Below are positions 29,401 through 44,400 of a stretch of 64,000 nucleotides of DNA, one piece after another. Made by a program: the position numbers and the translations under genes. Origin of the DNA: Sipunculus nudus (taxonomy: Eukaryota > Annelida > Sipuncula > Golfingiida > Sipunculidae); NCBI GenBank assembly GCA_026874595.1, contig CM049307.1:9755579-9819578 (forward strand). The letters run 5' to 3'. The notes beneath the pieces were generated by a model. It ran no database searches. It was not told where the DNA came from and saw only the letters and a program-made list of their open reading frames with translations. Position 1 is the stretch's first letter. The number at the start of each line of letters is the position of its first letter.

Positions 29401-32400
29401 AGTGCAACCTCATCTCAAGAAATGCTTTGAGGGCATCTCCAAGTTAGAGTTCACAGAACAACAGGAAATCGTTGGCATGATTTCCTCTGAGAATGAGACT
29501 GTGCCTTATGCAACAAAGATCTACCCTGCCAAAGCCAAGGTTAGTGACCCTGGAAGCTATACTGATTCATGTTTGCTCAATAGACACATATTTACAATGA
29601 AGAAGAATGAAGAAAGCCTTGTTAAAGAACATTTAATCAACAGTTTTGCTTTCTCTGTGGATTTGTTTTCAATGAGGTTTTTAACATGGCATGATAAATC
29701 CTATTTTATTACATGGCAAAAAATGCTATAATTCATATTTCCCTTTCATTTGATTAGTTTTCATTCTTTCCTGCTTGCTTTCATTTTGGCTTTCTTGCAT
29801 TCTCTCTGGCTTTCATGCATTTTTCTGGCTTTCTTGGTTTCTTTCAGGCCTTCTTGCATTCATTTCGACAATTCTTATAATTATCTTTGTTTCCATCTTG
29901 TTTTCATCATATTTTTTTGTATTTCTTTTGTCTTTTTTTCCTCAGATTACTCTCATTCTTTCTGGCCATCCTGCATTCCTGACTGTCTTATTTCGTTACT
30001 GTTTCTTGCATTCTTTCTAACTATTTTATTCTCTTCTGGCCCTCTTGCTTTCTCTTTGGCTTTCCGTCTTCCTCGTTTTCTTATTTCAATTTGACCCTTT
30101 TGCATTATTTTGGAATGTCTTGTTTGTTATGTTTTTTTCTGGACTCCTTTCTAGGTAGTGCTGCATAATGCTTAGTACTTTAAACATTTTATTTATTTTA
30201 GTGTGGAAATTATGTGCTTCCTTTCTTCCATACTTTCCATTTCTTTCTTACATTTCTTGCTTTTATATTTAATTATTTCTTTGTGAACAGAAGGAATACA
30301 GCAAACAGTGGTAGTTGTAATGGAGTGGGTTTTTTTCATGGTGACTGGAATATGTAATTTTGTTCTAGATATTGTAACTCCATAACAGTTTATTTTTTCC
30401 AAAGTTATCACCAGATTGACTTGTAATGTGTATGTATATTTGTAAGATATTTACTGCCTGCTGATCGTACTATTTGTCACTCTCAGGGTATGGTGGAGAA
30501 ATGGCTGCTGCAGGTGGAGGATGTGATGTTGTCAAGCATCAGGAAAGTGATAGCTCAGTCAGTGGAGGCGTACAAGAATACAGCCCGTAACCGCTGGGTG
30601 ATAGAGTGGCCTGGCCAGGTCGTACTGTGTGTCAGCACCATCTACTGGACAGCTGAAGTAACTCAGGCCATGAAGGAGCAAGGTGGCATGCAGGTAATAA
30701 GCTATCAGATACACTAAACTAATGTAGCAGTCGCTGTGGATGGATTTTCTCTGCGGATGGCAGGTGCTAGATGGTGCTGCCATTGTTGTCATTGTCTGAA
30801 TAAAAAAAATTTAAAAATTAATGATTTATTTTCTTTCCAAGTACTTATCAAGTACTTTATAACATCATGCTAAAGATGAGATTTTTTTAACTCAGCTGAC
30901 TGTAAGTCATTTGAGCTATAGCGATCACCCTTTGTCCGTCGGCCGTCTAGCCATCCGGCCGTCCAGCCATCTGGCCGTCTGTCCGTTAACAGGGCACAAA
31001 TCGTAACCGCTGGACCTGGAATCTTCTAACTTGACATCCAGGGAGGTCCATGAAAATTCTCCTTGAAAACCTGGAATTAGGTCTCTGTTACCCATATTCT
31101 TTTAGCTATGGGGCTCCGAAGTACCCCCCAGAATAATGGAAAATTTGATACAAAATCTCAAGTATCTGAACAACTTATACATTGATCACCATGATTCTTT
31201 TTTTTTTTCTTTTTTTTTGTCGGAGGTAACCGCCTCCATTTTTTTAATGCTGCCTTAACTAAGTATATGTACATCTGCAGATTTCCATTCCGGTTTCGGA
31301 CTACATGACAGGGCAGTATCACACGCTTCCTCTCATTTTATATCCTGGCGTTAACCAGGCCCGGTGACTACTGCACCTGCGGGCCCTGGGTTGGTAATCA
31401 TACCACCCAGGACCCCCGAAAGGCGCACTCGTTTGTGAGTGAAACACGGCTGTTGGGCACGACCTTCCCATTAAGCCTGCAGAGCGCTCACCCTGGGTGG
31501 GGTCCGACCGTGAAAAACCTCACCGCCTCGGCTGAGATTGGAACTCACGTTCTCCCGGCTTTGAGTCCTGCGCTCTACCCCTGAGCCACAGAAGCCGGTA
31601 TCACCATGATTCTTTGCATAGATATTGATCATGGAGTGTTTCATCAGTTTCTGCAGACTGGTGGCGCCACCTGTTTTTTTTTTTTATTTTTATGATTTTT
31701 TGTCTCTATTTATGAGACCTTGAAAGATGCAGTCGTCAGTTAACATGGCACAAATCCTAAGGACTGGACCTAGAATCTCTCTTGACATGCAGGAAGGCCC
31801 ATGAAAAGTCTCTGTGGAAACCTGGAATAAGGTCTCTGTTACCCATATTCTTCAAGCTATGGGGCTCCGAAGTACCTCCCAGAATAATGGAAAATTTGAT
31901 ACAAAGGCTCAAGTGTCTGAACAAATTGTGCATTGATTGCCATGATTCTTTGCATGCATTTTCATCATGGAGTGTTTCATCAGTTCTTGCAGACTTGTGG
32001 CGTCACCTGGATTTTTTTCACTTTTTATGCATTTTCTTTCCATTTTTGAGACCTTCAAAGATGCAGCCGTCTGTTATCAGGGCAGGGATTTCCATGAAAA
32101 GTCTCCTTGGAAACATGAAATTAGGTCCCTGTTACCCATAATCTTTGAGCAATGGGGCTTATAAGCACATTGGACCAAGAATCTTCTCACTTGGCATCCT
32201 GAGAATTCTTCAAAATTTCTCCCCTCAAAACCTGAAATTGGGTCACTGTGACCTATATTCTCAGAGTTTTGGGGTATGTTTGAGCATCCCAGAAGTAATG
32301 AAACACACAAATTGCCAGATTCCTCAGGAAAGGCTGGTTGGATTGTCATCAAATTTGGTGTGCTAATGGGTCTTGATGAACTTAAGCTAATATGCATGAA

Positions 32401-35400
32401 TGATGATGCCACCTATATTATCTTAATTAGTTTCCTGTGCAAGGACATATTGTCAACATGTCAGTCCGCTGAGGGTCTTGACCCATGGGTCACTTGTTTA
32501 AATTTGCTGGTCATAGTTTTTAACTTCATTTCTCTACATCTTCCCCAACTTTCCAGTGTAAAAACCCTTGTTAAAGTATTATTTCAAAATAATGCTGCAG
32601 ACTTCTAAGTTATAAATAATTATGTTCAATTGATTTTCTATATAACATTAACAGTCAGCTGAGTAACCTGTCAGTTAACCAGCTTTTTAAGGTCATATGT
32701 TGAACCCTTGTCATATTTAAACATCAATTCTCTGGGGTTTTTTTTCCATATCCAATTTATTTTTTCAGAAATACCTTGAGAAGAGTAACAAAATGATTGA
32801 GGAAATTGTGGAGCTTGTGCGTGGCAAGCTTGAGAGTGGAGCACGTATCACACTGGGTGCCTTGACTGTTATTGATGTACATGGTAAGTTACTGGACTTT
32901 AATCACTGTTGTTCTCACTTTCACAAAGTTGGAGTGTTACTTTTATATAAACATGAGAGATACTGCTTTTGATGAATATTTGGGTTTATATGTACCTTGC
33001 ATGTGCCTCCGCATCAACAGAAACAATAGGAAGTACACATATATGACTAATTTATAATCATATGTATAGGTAGAAACAAAAACAAAGAGTAATATAAACA
33101 TATATTGGTAGAACTGGTCTTTGACTTGTATCATTTGTATATTTTCAACATATCTTTAAAAGAACTGCAAGCATAATACTATATATCACTAACTTTTCTC
33201 CTTAACAGTGCAGGGAATTTAACTTTTGGCTGTAATGTTACTTTATATGGATTTTAATTCCAGATATGTTTGTCATGAGTCTCTCAATAAATAAATTTTC
33301 TAAATAACATTCAATGTTAGTCTCAAATTTTCTTGCTAAAAGATACCACAGTTGAGTATAAGATAGTTCAAGCTTATCATTATGGACAGGATAATTACAG
33401 AAATAAATATCTAAATTAAAATATAAAATATACTAAGATATGGGGAAAAGCTACCAAGATTATGCAGTTTGATGGACAGTTTTAGAACCGCATCTTGAGA
33501 GCAAATTGTTGACATTCAGTTTCCTTTTGTAATGCAGCTCGTGATGTTGTTGCCACGCTTGTTGAAGACAAGGTGACCAGTGCCAATGATTTCAACTGGC
33601 TGAGTCAGTTGCGGTATTACTGGAATAATGATGACTGTCAAGTGCGCATGATCACTACAGAACTGACGTACGGGTATGAGTACCTTGGAAACTCTGCTCG
33701 TCTTGTTATCACACCTCTCACAGACAGGTGTTACAGGTGAGAAATATGAATTTTTTAAATTCATTGACTGCTTACACACATAATAAGTCCCTTTTAAAGA
33801 AACAAGGTGCAGTTATAAACTTGTTTTCTTGTATAATGATAAGATAAAGTGATTTTGGACAAAACCAATATCCTAAAACCAGTACTATGATATTTAGAGG
33901 TGCGAACCCAATAACTGGGTGCAGTCCAAAAGTGACATATTGTGACTGATGAATGGCTATACCTGTTTGTCTTATGGACAGGTAAATTAGGCAGTGCTTT
34001 AGGCAATGAATCTTTAGATTTTTTTTTTAACTTTTTATAAAAAAATAGTTTATCTTCCAAGGAGACCAGGGTTATTAACATTCTTACAATAAAACTGCCA
34101 CTACAAGTAGGTGGACAGGGTACAGGTAGTATAATTAAGATCAATGAAAGATCATTAAAATATTAGGTGGATATATGAAAAAAGTATGAAAGAAATTAAA
34201 AAATGTAACTTTCAGTGATTACCGGTACACAGTCTGTCCATAGTTGTATGTTTATATTTTGTTTTATTAACTAATTTTCCTCACCTCTTCAGGACTCTGA
34301 TGGGAGCATTGAAGCTTCATCTTGGTGGTGCCCCTGAGGGCCCTGCTGGTACGGGAAAGACTGAGACCTGTAAGGATCTGGCCAAGGCTGTAGCCAAACA
34401 GGTCTGTTCTAGTTTATAATTAATATCCAGATGTAGCTCACTGATGCATTCATTTTAATAATTCAGTGTGGTGAGTTAGTAATAAGTATATTTTTAATAT
34501 TATATTTTTAACAAGCTAGGAATGTAGTTTGTATAAAACTAGAACCTTTTGTACTGACATATTTCTCAGTGAATCTAGGAGAGTTGTGTTGTGAATTATA
34601 CTGCTCAGATGGTCTAGTTTAAGTAGCGTTAAAAATTATATCTGCTGCACTGATGTACCTAACTGAATCAAGAACAGTTTTTTTCTTTTTTTTTTTATGA
34701 CGTTGAACTGCTCATATGGTCTTGTTTAAACAGATTTAAAACTATATGTATTGCATTGATATATTTCTGATTTAATCATGATCAAATTGGTTCTGTGCAT
34801 TGTAGTGTGTGGTGTTCAACTGCTCCGATGGTCTTGACTTCAAGGCCATGGGTAAGTTTTTCAAGGGTCTTGCTCAGGCCGGAGCATGGGCATGCTTTGA
34901 TGAATTCAACCGCATTGAGCTGGAGGTGCTGTCTGTGGTAGCTCAGCAGATCCAGTGTATCCAGCAAGCCATCCAGCGTAACCTGAAGCGCTTCCTCTTT
35001 GAGGGCACAGAGCTGTCCCTTAACCCCACATGCACCATGTTCATCACCATGAACCCTGGGTACGCTGGAAGACAAGAACTCCCAGACAACCTTAAGGTAA
35101 CTGATCACTTTCTATATATTTGGTACACTGTTTCCTTTCATTCAAATTGTAAAGTAGTATGGATTCATGTTAAGATGCATTTTGCCTTACTTATCTTATA
35201 GGATATTACATCATAAAAGAAAGCATTTTTCAAAGTGTCATTGGATTAGCTAATTATGAGTTTCAGAGACTATATGATGCTGATATCAGAAGAGTGATAA
35301 TTTTGTTTGTTGTAGGTGCTTTTCCGTACAGTAGCCATGATGGTGCCTGACTACGCCTTGATTGGTGAGATTGTGTTGTACTCACTAGGATTTGTTGACG

Positions 35401-38400
35401 CCAGAAGGTGAGCATTGTATTTAATGTCACTATGCGCAGAGCAAGATAATGATTTATATTTTTAATACATTCAGTACTTTACAGGTTCATAAAAAAAAGA
35501 AAATGAAAGTTATGAATAATCTATGCTAACTAACCTGAATACCCCATCATCATGTTAATAGCTTTATTTGATTTGGTTATGTAACCCTCTTCATTCATCT
35601 TGCTTAAGTAAATTCTTTTATCAACTAAAAGATGTTTAAATGACAGTGGGGATGTGCACTTACACAAGAGGTTACTGAATTATGCTGTCTCTTTTCTTGT
35701 TTCTGTAATGAATATTATTAACTAAAGGAATCAGTACATTTGAGATCATACAATATCAAATTATGAGGGGCATAAGCATAATATCAAACTATAAATATAA
35801 CATATGATGCTGACCATTTCAGCCTGTCAGCCAAGATTGTGGCAACATACCGGCTGTGTTCTGAGCAGCTGTCCTCTCAGCACCATTATGATTATGGTAT
35901 GAGAGCCGTGAAGTCTGTGCTGACTGCTGCAGGCAACCTCAAACTGAAATACCCCGAGCAGGACGAGAGTGTGCTCCTGCTGAAGGCTATCAGCGATGTC
36001 AACCTGCCCAAGTTCTTAGCACAGGTATAGTGGAGTGGTATCAGGGATAGGGGTAGCTATCAGGCTATCAGCGATGTCAACCTGCCCAAGTTCTTAGCAC
36101 AGATATGGTGGTGTGGTATCAGGGGTAAGGGTAGCTGAAGGCTATCAGTGATTTCAACCTGCCCAAGTTCTTAGCACAGGTATAGTGGAGTGGTATCAGG
36201 GGTAGGGGTAGCTATCAGGCTATCAGCGATGTCAACCTGTCAAAGTTCTTAGCACAAGTATGGTGGTGTGGTATCAGGGGTAGGGGTAGCTGAAGGCTAT
36301 CAGCGATGTCAACCTGTCAAAGTTCTTAGCACAGATATGGTGGTGTGGTATCAGGGGTAAGGGTAGCTGAAGGCTATCAGTGATTTCAACCTGCCAAAGT
36401 TCCTAGCACAGGTATAGTGGAGTGGTATCAGGGGTAGGGGTTGCTATCAGGCTATCAGCGATGTCAACCTGCCAAAGTTCTTAGCACAAGTATGGTGGTG
36501 TGGTATCAGGGGTAGGGGTAGCTGAAGGCTATCAGCGATGTCAACCTGCCAAAGTTCTTAGCACAAGTATGGTGGTGGGGTATCAGGGGTAAGGGTAGCT
36601 GAAGGCTATCAGCGATGTCAACCTGTCAAAGTTCTTAACACAAGTATGGTGGTGTGGTATCAGGGGTAGGGGTAGCTATCAGGCTATCAGCGATGTCAGC
36701 CTGTCAAAGTTCTTAGCACAAGTATGGTGGTGTGGTATCAGGGGTAGTTCATGGAAACAAAGTCGGAGGTTTATGTTGAAAAAAGGGACATGATAAACAT
36801 AGGGAAAAATGAAAGAAAAATATGTTATCATGTGTAGGTGTTGTCATTGGTATGTCTACCCCCAGAATCATGTCAGAGATTGTTATTTTAACTGTACACA
36901 TCAGATGCATTCATGGATGTGATGGCCTAATATGTCAATCAGGTATAACTTTGATGGTAATTATTGCCCCGCTTGCCAAGCGGTGCCCTATAGTGATCAC
37001 AGTGTCAGTTACATCCTTCCGTATTCCGTCCTTCCATCAGTTACACTTTCTTTTTTGCAAGATAACTCAACAAAAACATTCTTCAGCTTTCCAAAATTCA
37101 CAGGGATGATTGATACATGTGAAGGCTCCAGACCTATTAACTTACAAACGTGTCGAGATTCCAATATGGCCGCCACAGCCCAATTGCTAATTTTCTTTCA
37201 CGCGAGATAACCCAACAACAGCATACTAATTCAGCTTCCCAAATTCACAGGGATGATTGGTACATACAAGGGCTCCAAACCTTTTGAATTATAGACCTGT
37301 CAGAATTCTAATATGGCCACCACAGCCCAATCCCTGATTTTCTGTCGCGCGCAATTACTCAACAAAAACATACTTCAGCTTTCCCAAATTCACAGGGATG
37401 ATTGGTACATACAAGGGCTCCAGACCTTTTGAATTATAGACCTGTCAGAATTCCAATATGGCCACCACAGCCCAATCGCTGATTTTCTTTTGCACGCAAT
37501 AACTCAACAACAATGCATACAATTAGCTTTCCCAAATTAACAGGGATGATTGGCACATATGAGGGCTCTAGACCTATTGAATATAGACCTGTTGGAATTC
37601 CAATATGACCGCCACAGCCCAGTCGCTGATTTTCTTTCGTGAGCCATCACTCAACAACAACATACTTCAGCTTTCCCAAATTCACAGGGATGATTGGTAC
37701 CTACCGGTATGAGGATATTACCCCTATGGAATAACAGGTCTGTTCGAATTCCAGTATTGCCACCAGAGCACAATGGGTGATTTTCTTTTGCACCCAATAT
37801 CTCAACAAGAACATGCTTGATCTTTCTCATTTTAACAGAGATGATCGGTACCTAGATAAGGGCACACTCTATCCAATTGCAGCCCTGTCGGAATTCCAGT
37901 ATGGCCACCAGAGCACAATTTTTCATTCTCTTTCATACCTGATATCTCAACAAAAACATGCTTGATCTGTCTCAAATTCACAGGGATTATTGGTGCCTAT
38001 GAGGGCTTTTGACCTATTGAAATCGGTGATTTTCTATTGCAAACATTATTTTAGACATAGCTTCTTTAATATTATTTGAACAAGTAGGATGTTTTCCCTC
38101 ATGCATATGGATAAAAACCTGTTTCTGTTTGTCATATTTTTCAAATAATTTAAAATTTTCACATGTATGTTAACTAATCCAGCTCTACCAGTAATGTGGG
38201 GCCCTCTGAGGACCATTGTCTGACCACATCTAGTTTGCATCAATTCATTCATGGATGTGATGGCCAATGTCAGTAAGCTATAACTTTTGATGGTTATTTG
38301 CATTAATTTTTCTCATTGTTAAAATGCAATTACATTAGCAAGACGCATTCTGACTTACTTCCTTTATTTAACTGTTACCTTGCAGCTTGATGACAAATGT

Positions 38401-41400
38401 CAGAACAACAAACTCTTTATTTCCTGTTGAAAGAAGTGAAAGAAAATTAGTAAGGCAATATCAAAGATTCCATGGTATTTAAAGTCAAAGAACATGGATA
38501 TTTATGCAATAATTGTGGATGATTTCATACATTTGCCCTATTTTGCAGGACGTACCACTATTTGAGGGCATCATCTCAGATCTGTTCCCTGGAGTTAGTT
38601 TGCCACAACCAGACTATGGTGTGTTCATGGAGGCACTTCAAGACAACCTGGCTAAGCGCAAGCTGCAAGCAGTGCCCTGGTTCATTGACAAAATAGTGCA
38701 GGTACAGATTCAGATTTTAGCAAACTGTAGCAGTTGTAATAAAAGCAAATTACAGTATTATTTTGTCACCTCATGGTTGTGAAGTTGAAGTATTAACACA
38801 CAATTTAATATGCCCATGTTGTCCCTTGAGTAACGATAAGTGCTCATGAAATCTTTGTTCTTGCAGGTGTTTGATGACTATATGTAATATTATACACCTA
38901 CATATAATGAAAAAAGGCCACTTTTTCTTGGAAACTGCCTTAATGTGCAGATTTGTGTTTATAATTCATATGTACAGTGAAACCTGTGTAATAAGACCAC
39001 CTGTGGGACTGGCCAAAAGTGGTCTTAATTCACAGGTGTTATTAGAAAGGTCAGTTATAAACAATGTAAATGCTTTTGGTTCACTTAAGGGTGGTCTTAA
39101 TAGAGAGATGGTCATAAAATACAGCTTGTCTTCCAACACATTTGACCTTACAAGTTTTTTCATAATTTCTATTTATCCAGTGGATTAAAATTTTCCATTC
39201 ATTGTCTGTTACCCTCACTTAGAAATGTATTTCATCAATAGATGAACCTTCATATTCAATATACAAACAGATTATTCTTGCAGTTAAATAAAGTTATTGT
39301 TAAAAATAGTGATAACTCACTGGGTTTGCATCTCTTGTAGGTTTATGAGATGATCCTGGTGCGCCACGGTTTGATGATCGTCGGTGAGTCGATGGGTGGT
39401 AAGACCCAGGCATATCAGGTCTTGGCTGACGTACTCTCAGACCTGCAGCTCTCAGGTCAGATGGATGAGAAGAAAGTAGTGTACCGCATCATCAATCCCA
39501 AATCCATCACCATGGGCCAGCTGTATGGACAGTTTGACCCAGTCTCACATGAATGGTCTGATGGTATGTCATAACCCTTCTTAACTTAATAATAATAGCT
39601 CATTTGTATCCTAGTCAAACATGAAATATGCTGCTTTCATCAGATAAATTAAAACCTTGATGTGTTGTTCCTATACCAGTACCCTGCTTATGTTGAAGTT
39701 TCAGGCTCAGTGTTTTGTGAACTCCAGTTCAGTGATTACCACATTAAACCTGCTTGTGTTTTCCTCAGTCTTCTGTAGGTCTCTTTGACTTCCACACAAT
39801 AAGTGTTTAATGTGGTTCAGTGCTACATTGTCATGTTTTATCATGCCATGGATCTACTATGATAATCATCACACTAGCACAATGAAACTGTACTTAAACC
39901 CTAATTTAAAAATGAATGATTTTAAAGGTATTCACAGTCTGAGTAGAATCTGGTCTTCATATTTTTAATCTATAGAGCAAGAAAATGAAAATCAAGGGTT
40001 ACCAAATATCAATATTTAGTGCTGTGTGTTAACTTGAGTTTACGAAACCCATAAGCCCCAAAGCTGTTCCATGTGAAGAATAAAGGCCCTTTATGCATTC
40101 TTCCCTTGTCCTGTGTAATATAATATTTTTTCTGTCACCAGGTGTTCTCGCAAACACTTTCCGTGAATATGCCAGCAGCACCACTGAGGACAGAAAGTGG
40201 ATTCTGTTTGATGGGCCAGTGGATGCTGTGTGGATTGAGAACATGAACACTGTACTGGATGATAACAAGAAGGTATGGATAGGCATGGTCCTCCCAGATC
40301 ATATACACTCCTGCTGATACAGAAATAATGAAAGAAGATCATTTAATTAACATAAAGTCATAATGTGCTTATTTGGAGCAAAATTAAAATAACCTGGGTC
40401 ATATTTATGGGAAATGAAGTAAGTATAGATCAGATGGCAACTTAAATATGTCAAACATCATAGTTTACTGGATCTTGCCCTTGTCAGAAGTTTCTCACCT
40501 ACACTGATGCTCTATTTTTTAAGAATTTTTTAAGTATGGTCATTCAGGCTTTATTATTATATTGCTTCCTTTGCCACAGTCCTGATAATGCACAGTAATT
40601 GATACTAAAAATTTATGTATGACTAGTATAAAATTTTATATTATGCATTTTATGTCACTGCTGCACCATTTCGTAACCCATTTGTGTCATATGACTTGCA
40701 GCTCTGTTTGATGAGCGGTGAGATCATTCAGATGAGCAACTCCATGAACCTGATCTTTGAGCCAGCAGACCTGGAGCAGGCTTCTCCAGCGACTGTCAGT
40801 CGCTGCGGTATGATCTATCTGGAGCCCCACCAGCTGGGCTGGCAGCCATTCAAAGAATCCTACATGCAGCACGATCTGCCCGCCAACCTGACGGAGGAAC
40901 ACCGAGGCCTGATCCGGGACCTGTTTGATTGGCTGGTTCAGCCTTGTCTGGATTATATCAGACATGAGTGCAAGTTGCTGGTGCAGACTTCACAGATCCA
41001 CTTGGTTTACTCCCTCATGCGACTGTACAGTTGTCTGATGGACGAGATCAAGGTTGCAGCCAATGACACTGACGAACCAAACATGAGCAACCAACAGGTG
41101 TATATCTTAATTGTTATTTGAAAATTTCACATAGGTATCCATATCATAATTGAGCTGCAAGGTTATTTCTTTATTTTACTAATTTCTTCCTTTTACTTTC
41201 ATTTGCTACCTTAGCTAAGTTGCACAATAATTTCATATGTAAATTTGCAACGCAACAAGGTGAAACCAGAAAAAGAAGTAATGAGCTTATAAATTATGTT
41301 CACTGTTATGATATTGACTAGAATTTGTTTGTAATATTTCATATCTTCAAGTTTGTTCTGAGTTTATCTTAGATAAGCATGTTTTGGATTTGTTTTACAT

Positions 41401-44400
41401 AATCTCCCATACTTTTCAGATCTTGCTGCTCCTTACCTTTTCTGGCTTGTATTTCACGTCATCCACTGTTTATTCCAGATCTTTTTGTGGCTCCAAGGCC
41501 TGTTCCTGTTCTCGTTAGTATGGTCCGTAGGAGCTACAATGACAGGAGACAGCAGGAAAAAGTTTGACGTTTACTTCAGGACTCTTATCAGCGGCACAGA
41601 TCCTGATCACCCCAAACCAAAAAGCATCAAAATCACCAAGGTAATGGTTGATAACTGACAATCAGTTTAATTTTATAACTAGCGTCAAAGGGGCACATTT
41701 TTGTTGGTTTTCTTTGTGTAAACATTAATTATCTTTAAGTGGGGAAGGAATTAATCCGTTTGTTTTAATCATACAAATATTAGTTATTATATATTTATTT
41801 GTTGCACTTCAAAATGTTATGATGTGTTATGTCATGCATTATGATAACATTTTTTCCCAAGAAGTCTCGATATAATTTTATAATGAATGGTACTCTTTTG
41901 TACAGAATGGTATTTTTAACTCACAATTCTCAAAAAAAGGTATATGATCAGAGGCTGATGTTCCTATTGTAAGCGTAATGTAATCTACTATTATTTGTAG
42001 AGCAACTCTTTCCCAGAGAGGGACACAATATATGATTTCTGCTTTGAGAAGAAGGCCAGCGGTCACTGGACACACTGGCTGGACACCATCACCAAGGGAG
42101 GACAGATCCCTCCAACAGCCAAGGTATGGTTGAAATCTTCAGGGAACATTACAATGTGCATAATCTGTTCCACTACGCTTGTTTACTTGATTACATTGTA
42201 TGCAGGCAGCTAAGCTCAAAACCTTTTGCTTCAAAGGCTTCAGGAGAAAATGCATGATCAAGTAGAATGAAAATCATGAGTGTTTTCACCAGTTCCTTTA
42301 AAAAGAAGAAACAGGAAACATTTAATTTTGGGGAGTTATGCAACCCAAGCCATGAAAATAATGAAATCTGGAGAATGAACCTGTGACATCATAATGTGAC
42401 AGCTGTTGTATTGAGGAGGTGACTTACTTGGTCTATGAGACATCATAGGAACATTACTACACAAAATGCAGGGCTAAAATGAAAGGTGCATTTTCAAAAT
42501 ATGCCTTGGAAGATGCAGTTGTATAATCACAAGACAACAGGTTGTTATGTAATCTTTCTTTACCTTTATTATCTCATGTTACCTGCTTTTTGTTTCCTAA
42601 CTAAATGAACTTGAAATAACTATTATAGAAAAAAGAGGACAGAGATTAAGTTAGAGTATTATTGGTTTTCATTAAATGACAGGGATATCGTACCTTTGGA
42701 CTGATTCATGATACATGTCATAGAAGACTGATTTTATATTTAATACTTTACCTGTCACAGCCGAGTGATCTGATCATTCCGACGAGTGACACCGCCAGGC
42801 AGGTGTACTTCCTGGACGTTTACTTGAACCATGAGATCCCAGTGCTGTTCGTCGGTCCCACGGGAACAGGAAAGTCTGCCATCACCAACAGCCATTTGAT
42901 TAAGCTGCCAAAAGAACAGTGAGTAATACTGGCAGGGTCAGCATACAACCATCCTCTAATTCTCATGAAACAGATAGGTCTCAAATCATGTTAATACTGA
43001 CAGGGTCAGCATTCAACCATTCTCCTCATTATCATTGAAACAGAAAGGTCTCAAACCATAGAAATACTGAAATATGTTGCATGTAGATCTTATGTTATAA
43101 ACATAAGCAGCCTAAATTCCTGTACCAGCATGTCTTGTTGAGTAGATTGCTGTGTGTTGGATTATAAAATTGGACAGATAAGGTAACAGTTAAGGAAATA
43201 TACTAGCTAGCCAAAGGTAAATGCTGTCATTTAAATATATCAAAGTAATACCATGTCCATGATTTGACCTGTATTTGAAATGCTGCATTTGTGATCAAGT
43301 ATATGCATTTATGTGCAACATTTTCTCATTTCAGTTACATTCCAAACTGTGTGAACTTTTCTGCCAGGACCTCGGCCAATCAAACACAAGACATTGTCAT
43401 GTCTAAACTTGACAGGTGGGTCAGTTGGTGAAACCCCTAGACTTTTAACTTTCTTACATTTGCTTGGCACTTCAGGTCATCCCTTGTCGGCAGTATATAA
43501 ATCATCAGTACATTATGCAGGTTATATCTGTTTTTATGTGTTTAATTATATGACCAAGCAAAAGTGAGGAAGAGCCTGTGTAAATAATGTTAATCCTCCT
43601 GTCTCTTACTAATGCACCAGTCTACTAAACCTAGTCACTCTGTGTTTGTATCATTGTTAGTGTAACTGGTATCATTAACTAGTCAGAAGCACACTATGCC
43701 ACTCTAACACTTATTATGTACAATAACTAAGTGTAAGTAGCATCATCTGTGTAGAGTGCTACATTGGAGCTAAATGTTTTGTGTTCACTTCATAGTATAA
43801 TGAAATCTTACTGCAGAGCTGAAATTGTGTTGGCTTTTAAAGCCAGATCATTTATTTTGTTTAATAAAGTGAAATAATTAGTATAAATGTGTCTTAGTCA
43901 TGCAATTTACCAAAGCTCTTTATTTGCCTTCATTGAAAATATTGGATACCAGGTTGTGTATCATATCAATAGAAGCATAAACATATAAACACCCTCATGT
44001 CTTATCTTTACTGAGGACTTCTACATCTCTCAGTTACACTGATGAACAGTAAAACATCTTCAGAGATTTTCAGTTTTTATAAATCAGATATAATAGAATT
44101 AAAATTTAGTAGTACTAAGTTTAACAATAATATCTTTTTGAGCTGTGGGAAAGGACCTTAAAAATGTTGGGGGTTTTGGATTTATTTATGTTGTCATGGT
44201 GACATGATGCTGTGGCATTTATCATAATCATAAAACAAGGTAAAAATTGTTATGATGATGATAATGCATTGCTTAACCGGTAGCTGTGACCAGGCCACCT
44301 TTGTTGTACTCAGGTTTTTTGTAGTCACTTTACTGCATGTTGTACTTTCTGTCAAAACTAACATATGCAGAAAAGGAGGGCGAGATAAAGGGAGACCATT

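Noticed and set aside
29750-30094. Hydrophobic 114-codon frame resembling a membrane protein
   Set aside because: Arises from the pyrimidine-rich tract (Phe/Leu/Ser codons) in intron 23.
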